This document shows, one piece after another, positions 17,501 through 26,148 of a DNA stretch of 64,000 nt. The stretch comes from an uncultured Flavobacteriaceae bacterium (lineage in GTDB: Bacteria; Bacteroidota; Bacteroidia; Flavobacteriales; Flavobacteriaceae), in assembly GCA_947500575.1 (NCBI GenBank), contig CANMSI010000001.1, forward strand, positions 248,001-312,000. Direction: 5' to 3'. The position numbers and the translations under genes were made by a program. Every line of letters starts with the position of its first letter. Position 1 is the first letter of the stretch. The notes under the pieces are model-generated. The model did no database searches, was not told the DNA's origin, and was given only the letters and a program-made list of their open reading frames with translations.

Positions 17501-17530
17501 CAAAAATACATAAACCAGATATAACCACAA
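17501..17530 (-). promoter_or_regulatory. pepD promoter (-33 TTG and -7 TATTTTTG)
   Basis: On the minus strand: TTG (17530-17528), a 19-base spacer and TATTTTTG (17508-17501), 33 bases before the ATG. It is a textbook Bacteroidetes promoter. Confidence 0.7.
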
Positions 17531-17546
17531 GTATTGGTTATTTAAC

Positions 17547-17554
17547 TACTTTTG
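17547..17554 (+). promoter_or_regulatory. Promoter -7 element five bases before the ATG (leaderless type)
   Basis: TACTTTTG with five bases to the ATG at 17560. No TTG is found at the expected -33 distance. Confidence 0.5.
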
Positions 17555-17559
17555 ACTCA

Positions 17560-18633
17560 ATGAAAATTTCATTAAAAAATGGTATTGCACTTTCTATAAT
17601 ACCCCAAATTATTTTAGTCAAGTGGTTGGGGAGCTATCCTTTATTTATTGAACATAATTATAGCGAGGGTGTGTATCCATACATTTCAAAATTCTTCAGA
17701 GCCCTTTTTGGATGGCTTCCATTTTCCATAGGCGATTTAGTTTACGCGGTCTTACTAATAATTGCGCTAAGATACCTCATCGTAAAACGAGCTTATATAT
17801 GGAGTAACTTAAAAACATTTGGACGAAATGTAATTATGGTATTGGCTATTGCCTATGGTACATTTCACTTATTATGGGGTTTTAATTATTATAGGCAACC
17901 CATTGCAGAAAGACTTCAAATAAATGACACCACCTCTATTACGCAACAAGAATTAGTTCAATTTACTAGCAAACTCATTGATAGAACCAATGAAATACAT
18001 AGAACTATCACTACTGATACAAGTGAAATAGTTAGTTTTCCATATAGTAAAAAAGAGATTCTAGAGAAAACAGAATTAGGATATCAAAATTTGGAAGCAG
18101 AGCTCTCTTTTCTTTCCTATGCGTATCCAAGTTTAAAAGAGTCCATTTTTAGCGTACCACTGACCTATATGGGCTATGGAGGATATATAAATCCATTTAC
18201 GAACGAAGCACAAGTAAATTCCTTATTACCCAGTTTTAGATACCCTATCGTATGTGGGCACGAAGTTGGACATCAAATAGGATATGCAGCAGAGAATGAA
18301 ACTAATTTTATAGGGTATTTGGTTACTTCAAAAAATAAGGATCTCTATTTTAAATATTCTGCCTACGGTATGGCTCTTGGCTATTGTTTAAGTGATATTA
18401 GGCGAACGGACGAAACGCTATTTAAAGAGCTTTATAAAAGCCTGAATCCAGGCGTGAAAAAGAACTTTCGAGAAGTTGCCGATTTTTGGCAGGCATACGA
18501 AAACCCAACGGAGCCTATTTTCAAATCAATTTTTAGTACTTTTTTAAAGGCCAATAATCAGGCAGATGGTATTAAAAGTTACAGCAAGATGGTATCTCTT
18601 TTAGTCCGTTATCATGAAAAAAATCCATGGTAG
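17560..18633 (+). CDS. DUF3810 family membrane protein with zincin motif
   Basis: A 357-residue protein. Two to three hydrophobic segments fill residues 5-110; the rest is a predicted extracytoplasmic domain. It contains HEVGHQIGYAAENETNF, with His234, Glu235 and His238 of an HExxH zinc site and a nearby Glu (245 or 247), preceded by VPLTYMGYGGYINPFTNEAQVN. The family is DUF3810, with no settled function; a membrane-anchored metallopeptidase is the likely reading. Monocistronic, divergent from pepD. Its -7 element is only five bases from the ATG. Confidence 0.85.
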   Translation: MKISLKNGIALSIIPQIILVKWLGSYPLFIEHNYSEGVYPYISKFFRALFGWLPFSIGDLVYAVLLIIALRYLIVKRAYIWSNLKTFGRNVIMVLAIAYGTFHLLWGFNYYRQPIAERLQINDTTSITQQELVQFTSKLIDRTNEIHRTITTDTSEIVSFPYSKKEILEKTELGYQNLEAELSFLSYAYPSLKESIFSVPLTYMGYGGYINPFTNEAQVNSLLPSFRYPIVCGHEVGHQIGYAAENETNFIGYLVTSKNKDLYFKYSAYGMALGYCLSDIRRTDETLFKELYKSLNPGVKKNFREVADFWQAYENPTEPIFKSIFSTFLKANNQADGIKSYSKMVSLLVRYHEKNPW

Positions 18634-18777
18634 TTTTAGGATGTACTGCCTAAGTATTTTTTATTTTTGGATATCTCTCTGCACAGAAGCCATTTAAAAA
18701 GTTAAAAAAAACAAAATACCCCGTAATATCCTTCTGCTTCTTTTATCTTTAGAAAGACTAATTAACTAACAACTTAT

Positions 18778-21732
18778 ATGATGAAAATGCGACTCTTCGC
18801 CCTTGCCATACTATGGTGCGGCGCCACTTTGTTTGCACAAGACTACTTCCCCGAAAATGATGGTGTTAAAACAAAGAACAACAATTACACAGCATTTACG
18901 AATGCAAAAATTTATGTCACACCAACACAAGTGATATCTAATGGAACTTTACTTATCCGAAATGGAAAAGTAGTACAAGCTGGAACTTCTGTAAGCATAC
19001 CAAAGAATTCGGTTACCATCGATCTAAAAGGCAAATGGATATATCCATCGTTTATCGATGTGTATTCCAAATTTGGGGTGGAGCAACCCAAAAGAGCACC
19101 AGGCGGAGGAAGATCACCGCAGTACAATGCTTCTCGTGAAGGCTTCTATTGGAATGATCATGTAACACCCGAGAATAATGCTATCAGCAAGTTTAAATAC
19201 GATGATAAAAAGGCAGCCGCCTTGCGCAAGGCAGGGTTTGGAGTTGTTAACTCGCATATTGCAGACGGTATTGCGAGAGGTACAGGAGTATTAGTTACTT
19301 TGAATGGGAAAGGCAATGATGCTGATAGGGTTCTTGATGATGCCTCAGCACAGTATTTTTCTTTCAATAAAAGTGTAGCAAAAAGACAATCGTATCCTAC
19401 TTCGCTTATGGGCGCAATGGCCCTATTAAGGCAAATGTATAGCGATGCTAATTGGTATGCGAAAGGAAATATAGATACAAAAGACCGCTCCCTAGAAGCG
19501 CTGATTGCAAATCGTGGAAAAGTACAAATATTTGCCGCGGGTAAGAATGGAAATACTTTGCGTGCCGATAAAATTGGTGATGCCTTCGGAATTCAATATG
19601 CCATACTAGCAGGAGGATCTGAATATGAACACATTGAAGATATTAAAGCTACAGGAGCCACTTATATTGTTCCGCTTAATTTCCCAGACGCCTATGATGT
19701 TTCCAATCCGTACCAAGCAAATTATGTTTCCTTAGAGGATATGCGTACCTGGAATCAGGCGCCTTCTAATCCAAAGGTAATGGCAGAAAACGGAGTTCCG
19801 TTTTCTTTCACTTTACATGATTTAAAATCGCCTGCTAAATTAAAAGACAAATTAATGAAAGCTATTGCTTATGGGCTACCAAAGACCAAAGCATTGGAGG
19901 CCTTAACAACAATTCCTGCAAGCACCTTAGGTAAATCTAGTCAAATAGGTTCGCTAGAAGCCGGGCGTTATGCCAACTTTCTAATTACTTCTGGAGATAT
20001 TTTTGATGCAAGTTCTACGCTCTATGAAAATTGGGTACAAGGACATAAAAATGTAATTAATGATAAAGATTTAAAGGACATCCGAGGTGAATACAACTTA
20101 AATGCAGGAGGAAACAGCTATCAATTAACTATTAACGGTACTGCAAGCAAACCCAAGGCAAGTGTACAACAGGATACCAATAAATTAAAATCAAAAATTA
20201 GTTATAAAGACAATTGGTTAGATCTTTCCTTTACTACTGATGAGGGTGCTAAAATATATCGAATGACAGGCTTAGCAACTGCAGATTCGGATCATATTAA
20301 TGGCCGACTTATTCTTCCAAATGGAAAAGAGACTAGTTTTAAAGCGATTATGACCAAAGCATTTTCAGAAGATGAAAAGAAAAAAGGGGAATCGGAAACG
20401 CCTGTAATTATGCCCGTTACTTATCCTAATATGGGCTATGGATATAAAAGCAATCCAAAACAAGAAAACATGCTTTTCAAAAATGCAACTGTTTGGACGG
20501 GTGAAGATGCTGGTAATTTAGAAAATACAGATGTCTTGGTTAGAAATGGGAAAATCTCAAAAATTGGAAAAAACCTGAATGCAGGAAATGCACAAGTAAT
20601 AGATGCAACAGGCAAACATCTCACAGCTGGGGTGATTGATGAACACAGTCATATTGCAGCATTGGCCATTAATGAGGCTGGCCATAATTCCACAGCCGAA
20701 GTAAAAATGGAAGATGTGGTGAACCCCAATGACATTAATATTTATAGAAACCTTGCGGGGGGTGTTACATCCATTCAATTACTTCACGGTTCTGCAAATC
20801 CAATTGGAGGGAGATCTGCGGTCTTAAAACTAAAATGGGGATTAAGCGCCGATGAGATGATTTATTCCAATTCGCCAAAGTTTATCAAATTTGCTTTGGG
20901 CGAAAATGTAAAACAATCCAATTGGGAAAGTTACAGTCGCTTTCCACAAACAAGAATGGGCGTAGAACAGGTCTTCATGGATTATTTTCAACGTGGAAAA
21001 GAATACGATCTTAAAAAGAAAAGTGGACAAAGCTATCGCTATGATGAAGAGATGGAAGTCTTGGCCGAAATCCTAAATGGGGAGCGTTATATCAGTTGCC
21101 ATTCCTATGTACAAAGTGAGATTAATATGCTCATGAAAGTAGCAGAAAAATTCGATTTTAAGGTAAATACCTTTACCCATATTCTTGAAGGTTATAAGGT
21201 AGCAGATAAAATGGCGGCTCATGGAGTTGGTGGTTCTACCTTTAGTGACTGGTGGGCATATAAATATGAAGTAAATGATGCTATACCATACAATGCAGCT
21301 ATAATGCATAGTCAAGGAGTTACTGTTGCAATTAACAGTGATGATAGGGAAATGTCTAGAAGACTCAATCAAGAAGCTGGAAAAATTGTGAAGTATGGTG
21401 GCGTATCCGAACAGGAAGCTTGGAAAATGGTAACGCTCAACCCGGCGAAGCTATTACATATAGATGACCGCGTTGGAAGCATTAAGGAAGGAAAAGATGC
21501 TGATTTAGTCCTATGGACAGATCATCCTTTATCCGTTTATGCCAAAGCCGAAAAAACAATTATTGAAGGTGCTACTTATTTTGATATGGATATGGATAAA
21601 ACCCAAAGAGAAGCTATTGCGAAAGAGCGTAATACACTTATCAATATGATGTTACAAGAAAAAGAAGGTGGAGGGAAGACTCGAAAGCCAATGAAGCAAG
21701 ATCCTAAACATTTTCAATGTGAAACTCTTTAA
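18778..21732 (+). CDS. Exported amidohydrolase, two-module protein
   Basis: A 984-residue protein with a signal peptide (MRLFALAILWCGATLFAQ). It has two amidohydrolase-like modules. Module one (about 37-420) keeps the N- and C-terminal beta-sandwich signatures (GKWIYPSFID, SLEAGRYANFLI) but the metal-binding HxH is replaced by DVYSKFG. A linker domain follows (about 430-565). Module two (about 575-960) has DEHSHIAA (His623, His625), FTHILEGYKVA and the catalytic Asp in NSDDREMSRR (Asp855), so it looks active. Substrates are probably cyclic amides or peptides in the periplasm; not predictable. The next gene, 10 bases on, encodes a third module. Confidence 0.88.
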   Translation: MMKMRLFALAILWCGATLFAQDYFPENDGVKTKNNNYTAFTNAKIYVTPTQVISNGTLLIRNGKVVQAGTSVSIPKNSVTIDLKGKWIYPSFIDVYSKFGVEQPKRAPGGGRSPQYNASREGFYWNDHVTPENNAISKFKYDDKKAAALRKAGFGVVNSHIADGIARGTGVLVTLNGKGNDADRVLDDASAQYFSFNKSVAKRQSYPTSLMGAMALLRQMYSDANWYAKGNIDTKDRSLEALIANRGKVQIFAAGKNGNTLRADKIGDAFGIQYAILAGGSEYEHIEDIKATGATYIVPLNFPDAYDVSNPYQANYVSLEDMRTWNQAPSNPKVMAENGVPFSFTLHDLKSPAKLKDKLMKAIAYGLPKTKALEALTTIPASTLGKSSQIGSLEAGRYANFLITSGDIFDASSTLYENWVQGHKNVINDKDLKDIRGEYNLNAGGNSYQLTINGTASKPKASVQQDTNKLKSKISYKDNWLDLSFTTDEGAKIYRMTGLATADSDHINGRLILPNGKETSFKAIMTKAFSEDEKKKGESETPVIMPVTYPNMGYGYKSNPKQENMLFKNATVWTGEDAGNLENTDVLVRNGKISKIGKNLNAGNAQVIDATGKHLTAGVIDEHSHIAALAINEAGHNSTAEVKMEDVVNPNDINIYRNLAGGVTSIQLLHGSANPIGGRSAVLKLKWGLSADEMIYSNSPKFIKFALGENVKQSNWESYSRFPQTRMGVEQVFMDYFQRGKEYDLKKKSGQSYRYDEEMEVLAEILNGERYISCHSYVQSEINMLMKVAEKFDFKVNTFTHILEGYKVADKMAAHGVGGSTFSDWWAYKYEVNDAIPYNAAIMHSQGVTVAINSDDREMSRRLNQEAGKIVKYGGVSEQEAWKMVTLNPAKLLHIDDRVGSIKEGKDADLVLWTDHPLSVYAKAEKTIIEGATYFDMDMDKTQREAIAKERNTLINMMLQEKEGGGKTRKPMKQDPKHFQCETL

Positions 21733-21742
21733 AACAAAACCA

Positions 21743-23038
21743 ATGAAAAAACGAATACATATTTTATTTATACTGGTACTACTGTTAGGAGTAAATACGC
21801 AAGCACAGCAAACTCCGGCGAGTAAACAAACGGAAGCAATAAGTATTACAGGGGCTACAGCCCATATTGGCGATGGTTCCATCATAAAAAATGCAACACT
21901 TGTTTTTGAAAATGGAAAAATTACCGCTATTGGCGAGGCTTCTACCCCCACCAAGGGCAAGATTATAAATGCGAATGGCAAGCATATCTATCCTGGCTTT
22001 ATAGCACCAAATAAGACACTAGGGCTTATAGAAGTAAATGCTGTAAGAGCAAGTAATGATCAAGACGAAATAGGCGATATTATTCCTCACGTTCGAAGTA
22101 TTATAGCCTATAACGCAGAGTCTAAAGTAGTAGAAAGTATGCGTCCCAATGGCGTATTGTTAGGACAAATTACTCCGAGTGGAGGTAGAATTTCTGGAAC
22201 ATCATCCATTGTGCAATTTGATGCATGGAATTGGGAAGATGCTTCTGTTAAAGTGGATGATGGCATTCATTTGAACTGGCCTAATTCTTTTAGAAGAGGA
22301 CGTTGGTGGTTAGGAGAACCTAGAGGTTTTCAACCCAATAAAAACTATCAGTCCCAAATAGAGGAAGTGGTTAGTTTTATGAAAAATTCTATGGCTTATG
22401 GAAAAACAAAAGCCAAAGAGCACAACCCAGCCTATGCAGCTATGCAAGGCCTGTTTAATGGGGAACAAAAACTCTATGTATATGCAGATGGGGAAAAAGA
22501 AATTATTGATGCGGTTACCACCTTAAAAAGTGCTGGAGCAAAACACCTTGTATTAGTAGGAGGCTACCATGCGTACAAAATCACCGATTTCTTAAAAGAA
22601 CATAATATTCCTGTACTTGTAGGTTTCACTCACCAACTTCCAAATTTCAACGATGATGACTATGATCTTCCCTATAAATTGCCAAAACTCCTAGTAGACG
22701 CAGGTTTGCTAGTAGGTTTACAAAATAATGGTGCTTCTAATTTTCAAACCCGCAACCTTCCCTTCTATGCAGGGCAAGTAGTTGGGCAAGGTTTAGCAAA
22801 AGAAAAAGCGTTGCAACTTATTACCGGAAATACCGCTAAAATTCTTGGAATCGACGCTAGTTATGGAACCCTGGCAGTAGGAAAAAGTGCTACACTATTT
22901 ATATCTGAAGGCGATGCTTTAGATATGCGAGGAAATCAACTTAGCCATGCGTTCATTGATGGTCGTACGCTTTCTTTAGAAACGCATCAAACTGAACTTT
23001 GGAAAAGATATATGGGCAAATACAATAGCGGACAGTAA
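21743..23038 (+). CDS. Exported amidohydrolase-like protein without metal motif
   Basis: A 431-residue protein with signal peptide (KKRIHILFILVLLLGVNTQAQ). It resembles module one of the upstream protein: ATAHIGDGSIIKNATLVFENGKI, GKHIYPGFIAPNKTLGLIEV where an active enzyme has a HxH, and a closing YGTLAVGKSATLFIS. No HxH and no catalytic SDD equivalent are visible, so it is probably a non-catalytic partner. The ATG at 21743 starts the signal peptide; the frame also extends to 21719, inside the upstream gene. Co-transcribed with that gene and ended by the terminator at 23075. Confidence 0.85.
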   Translation: MKKRIHILFILVLLLGVNTQAQQTPASKQTEAISITGATAHIGDGSIIKNATLVFENGKITAIGEASTPTKGKIINANGKHIYPGFIAPNKTLGLIEVNAVRASNDQDEIGDIIPHVRSIIAYNAESKVVESMRPNGVLLGQITPSGGRISGTSSIVQFDAWNWEDASVKVDDGIHLNWPNSFRRGRWWLGEPRGFQPNKNYQSQIEEVVSFMKNSMAYGKTKAKEHNPAYAAMQGLFNGEQKLYVYADGEKEIIDAVTTLKSAGAKHLVLVGGYHAYKITDFLKEHNIPVLVGFTHQLPNFNDDDYDLPYKLPKLLVDAGLLVGLQNNGASNFQTRNLPFYAGQVVGQGLAKEKALQLITGNTAKILGIDASYGTLAVGKSATLFISEGDALDMRGNQLSHAFIDGRTLSLETHQTELWKRYMGKYNSGQ

Positions 23039-23074
23039 CAAAGTCACTAGGTATTACTCTAGAAATTCATTAAT

Positions 23075-23106
23075 AAAAAATGCCCCTTTTAAAGGGGCAT
23101 TTTTTT
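23075..23106. terminator. Bidirectional rho-independent terminator
   Basis: AAAAAATGCCCC / GGGGCATTTTTT with a T/A loop; it separates the amidohydrolase operon from the convergent lipoprotein gene. Confidence 0.85.
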
Positions 23107-23113
23107 GTGCTAT

Positions 23114-23926
23114 CTATTCTTCTTCCTTCTTTTTTACAAAAACTGCATTTGCTGGTTTTCTATAAAAATCAGCTGGTTTTGATTCAGTTTCCAAACGCAC
23201 ATTCTCAAAAGGTAGTGGGCTTCTAGCCTCTTTTATAGTTCTTCCTTCATATGCATGCCATGTTAAAGACTTAGGCAAAACAAGGTCATCCACATCCATC
23301 CAATCATTATAGCGAATCCATTTTACATTATCCGATTTTTCTCCACTTCTATAAGTCACCGTATATCCTAACCAAGCCATCTGATTTGTCTCCGGATCAA
23401 AGTGAATAAAATATTCATCTTTAGGCGAGGTTCCAACACCCTCATTATAACCAATTCCAATCCCCGGGTAGCTTTTACCTTCAAATTCCAAATCTTCAGT
23501 TTCAGAATAGACAACACCATCATCTGCCAAAACAAAAGGCATTGCATAGAAATAGAACATTAAGTTATGATAAAAAATTGGATCACCTTTATAAGCTCCC
23601 TCCCCATCTAATAACCATACTTGCTCTCCATCATACCCCATTGTAAAACCATTTCCTTCTATCTTATCTTTTCGTTCATATAAATCAGTAGTATGAGTTT
23701 CCCTATTATCTGGTTTAGGAATATCATAAATTAATGTTCTCTTATTCCTCCAATTCTCCAAGCCTCCATGTGCCTCAAAAACTTTAGCTAAGGCCTCAGG
23801 GTATGAAGGTTTTTCCATAGAAGTGATCATTCCAGAGTCGGAAACCTTTGTATCCATTTCTTTTGGAGTTTCCTTACAAGAGATCAATAAGGTCATTAAA
23901 ATACATGCGGTAATAATAGCTTTCAT
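23114..23926 (-). CDS. DUF6503-like lipoprotein
   Basis: A 270-residue lipoprotein (signal AIITACILMTLLISC, Cys at residue 17). After a polar linker comes a domain rich in Trp and beta-strands: KVFEAHGGLENWRNKRTLIYD, GYDGEQVWLLDGEG, LEFEGKSYPGIGIGYNEG, DPETNQMAWLGYTVTY. This matches my memory of DUF6503, a Bacteroidetes family related in shape to LolA/LppX-like outer-membrane lipoprotein carriers; that relation is an inference. Monocistronic. Function unknown. Confidence 0.75.
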   Translation of the reverse strand: MKAIITACILMTLLISCKETPKEMDTKVSDSGMITSMEKPSYPEALAKVFEAHGGLENWRNKRTLIYDIPKPDNRETHTTDLYERKDKIEGNGFTMGYDGEQVWLLDGEGAYKGDPIFYHNLMFYFYAMPFVLADDGVVYSETEDLEFEGKSYPGIGIGYNEGVGTSPKDEYFIHFDPETNQMAWLGYTVTYRSGEKSDNVKWIRYNDWMDVDDLVLPKSLTWHAYEGRTIKEARSPLPFENVRLETESKPADFYRKPANAVFVKKKEEE

Positions 23927-23970
23927 TGTTTAGATGTTTTAAGTTTTTCAATTCGTCGGACACAGAGCGC

Positions 23971-23997
23971 TTGGTTTACAAGAATCCGCTATTTTTG
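23971..23997 (+). promoter_or_regulatory. Promoter of the RNA methyltransferase gene (leaderless type)
   Basis: TTG at 23971, a 16-base spacer, TATTTTTG at 23990-23997, and five bases to the ATG at 24003. Confidence 0.55.
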
Positions 23998-24002
23998 TGC
24001 AA

Positions 24003-24815
24003 ATGAACGAAATTAAATATATAAGCAGTTCGCAAAACGCTTTAATTAAAAAAGTAGTATTGCTTCAAGAAAAATCGCGAGAACGAAAAAAGACAGGCTT
24101 ATTTACCTTAGAAGGGATTAGAGAGTTGGAACTTGCCAGTAAAAGCGGATATCAGTTCCATACCTTACTTTTCAATCCAGATATTTTATCAGAGGCAAAA
24201 ATGCATCTCTTTTTAGCTTCCGTTCATCAAAACCCCGAACTAATAGCGGTTTCCAAAGAAGTATATCAAAAAATAGCATATAGAGCAACTACAGAGGGCG
24301 TAATAGCCATTGTTCATTGGAAAACACATGACATAAGTTCCTTGGTATTGGACAAAGAAAACCCTTTGGTGTTAGTTGCACAAGCACCAGAAAAACCTGG
24401 GAATATTGGTGCATTATTACGTACTGCTGATGCTGCCAATATGGATGCAGTATTAATTGCAGATCCCAAAAGTGATCTTTACAATCCAAACATCATCCGG
24501 TCTAGTGTGGGTTGCTTGTTTACAAATACTATCGCAGTAGGAAGTACGGCCGCTATCATCTCTTTTTTGGAGCAACAAGGCATCCATATTTTTTCCGCTG
24601 CCCTATCTGCTTCAGAGCCTTATACCACGGTCGACTTTACGAAAGGTACTGCCATTGTAGTAGGAACAGAAGCAACCGGACTTACATCAGAATGGCTTGA
24701 AAAGTCTACAAAAAATATTATCATTCCAATGCAGGGTGAAATTGATTCCCTCAATGTCTCGGTATCCGCTGCAATACTTATCTTTGAAGCTAAACGGCAA
24801 CGTGGATTTAAATGA
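24003..24815 (+). CDS. TrmH/SpoU-family RNA 2'-O-methyltransferase
   Basis: A 270-residue SPOUT enzyme. N-terminal substrate-binding domain: SSQNALIKKVVLLQEKSRERKKTGLFTLEGIREL. SpoU motif 1 is AQAPEKPGNIGALLRTADAANMDAVLI; motif 2 is SVGCLFTN and IVVGTEATGLTSEWL; motif 3 is IPMQGEIDSLNVSVSAAILIFEAKRQ. It methylates a ribose in rRNA or tRNA using SAM; the exact site cannot be told. The ATG at 24003 is preferred to the in-frame GTG at 23997, whose first base is the last base of the -7 element. Followed 56 bases later by the M48 protease gene. Confidence 0.92.
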   Translation: MNEIKYISSSQNALIKKVVLLQEKSRERKKTGLFTLEGIRELELASKSGYQFHTLLFNPDILSEAKMHLFLASVHQNPELIAVSKEVYQKIAYRATTEGVIAIVHWKTHDISSLVLDKENPLVLVAQAPEKPGNIGALLRTADAANMDAVLIADPKSDLYNPNIIRSSVGCLFTNTIAVGSTAAIISFLEQQGIHIFSAALSASEPYTTVDFTKGTAIVVGTEATGLTSEWLEKSTKNIIIPMQGEIDSLNVSVSAAILIFEAKRQRGFK

Positions 24816-24871
24816 TTTTGCAGCACCTCTAGACCCTAAGCGAAAACTTTTGCAACCAACAATACGCATCT

Positions 24872-26104
24872 ATGGATAGTTCCTTTCTCTTTTATAGCAT
24901 TCTTATTATTTTAATACTTCAATTTGGTATGGAGACCCTATTAGAATATTTAAATGCCAGAAAGTTCCAAGATCCAATACCTAACGAATTAAGTGACATA
25001 TTTGATGCAGAAGCATATAAAAAATCCCAAGATTATAAAAAAACAAATTATCGCTTTGGCATCATTAGTGCTGGATTTTCTTTTGTTTTAACCTTAAGTT
25101 TTTTGCTCTTTGGCGGTTTCGAATGGGCAGATACTTTGGCTAGAAGTTTCACCGAAAATAATCTTTTAATTGCCTTGCTATTCTTTGGAATCATTCTAAT
25201 AGGAAGTGATATTATTACTACCCCTTTTTCTTACTATCAAACTTTTGTTATCGAAGAAAAATTTGGTTTTAACAAGACTACGAAAAAAATCTTCTTTTTA
25301 GATAAGATAAAAGGATGGGGTATGATGCTACTGCTTGGAGGTGGAATGCTATCCTTAATAATATGGTTCTATCAATGGGTAGGAGTCAATTTTTGGCTGT
25401 ACGCATGGGGTGTTATTGCAATCTTCTCAATGGTAATGAATCTATTTTATAGCAAGTTAATAGTTCCATTATTCAATAAACAAATCCCCTTAGAAGACGG
25501 CAGTTTAAAAGAAAAAATTCAGGCGTATGCGGAACAAGTAGGGTTTGAATTAAAAAATATTTTTGTCATTGATGGATCAAAGCGCTCTACAAAAGCGAAT
25601 GCTTATTTTTCTGGTTTCGGAAAACAAAAAAGAGTTACACTTTACGATACTTTGATAAACGATTTAGATGAAGAAGAAATTGTGGCTGTTTTAGCGCATG
25701 AAGTAGGGCATTACAAACGAAAACACATTGTCTTTAATCTTATTACTTCTATTCTTCTCACTGGAGTAACCTTATTTTTACTCTCATTATTCATTAATAA
25801 TCCGGAAGTTTCTTTGGCGATAGGGGTACTTGAACCAAGTTTCCATGCAGCCCTCATTGGTTTCGGAATCCTATACAGTCCCATTTCAGAAGTAACAGGA
25901 ATCATTATGAATTATTTTTCAAGAAAATTTGAATACCAAGCAGATGATTATGCCAAGAATACCTTTGCTGCACTTCCCTTGGTTAGTTCCTTAAAAAAGC
26001 TTTCAAAAAATAGTTTAAGCAACCTTACCCCCCATCCTGCCTATGTATTTAAGCACTACTCTCATCCACCACTTATAGCTAGAATTAGAAACTTAAAGGC
26101 ATAG
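24872..26104 (+). CDS. M48 family membrane metallopeptidase (Ste24/CAAX-protease-like)
   Basis: A 410-residue protein with about seven hydrophobic segments, as in Ste24. Seen: the N-terminal YLNARKFQDPIPNELSDIF, the zinc motif LAHEVGHYKRKH (His276, Glu277, His280), the third ligand region FSRKFEYQADDYA, and the C-terminal THPAYVFKHYSHPPLIARI. In bacteria this family probably takes part in membrane protein quality control; no prenylated substrate is implied. It lies between the RNA methyltransferase and relA/spoT on the same strand. Confidence 0.94.
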   Translation: MDSSFLFYSILIILILQFGMETLLEYLNARKFQDPIPNELSDIFDAEAYKKSQDYKKTNYRFGIISAGFSFVLTLSFLLFGGFEWADTLARSFTENNLLIALLFFGIILIGSDIITTPFSYYQTFVIEEKFGFNKTTKKIFFLDKIKGWGMMLLLGGGMLSLIIWFYQWVGVNFWLYAWGVIAIFSMVMNLFYSKLIVPLFNKQIPLEDGSLKEKIQAYAEQVGFELKNIFVIDGSKRSTKANAYFSGFGKQKRVTLYDTLINDLDEEEIVAVLAHEVGHYKRKHIVFNLITSILLTGVTLFLLSLFINNPEVSLAIGVLEPSFHAALIGFGILYSPISEVTGIIMNYFSRKFEYQADDYAKNTFAALPLVSSLKKLSKNSLSNLTPHPAYVFKHYSHPPLIARIRNLKA

Positions 26105-26148
26105 TTTTTGTTGGTAAGTAGTAAAGATTATACTAATTTTAATTTGTA

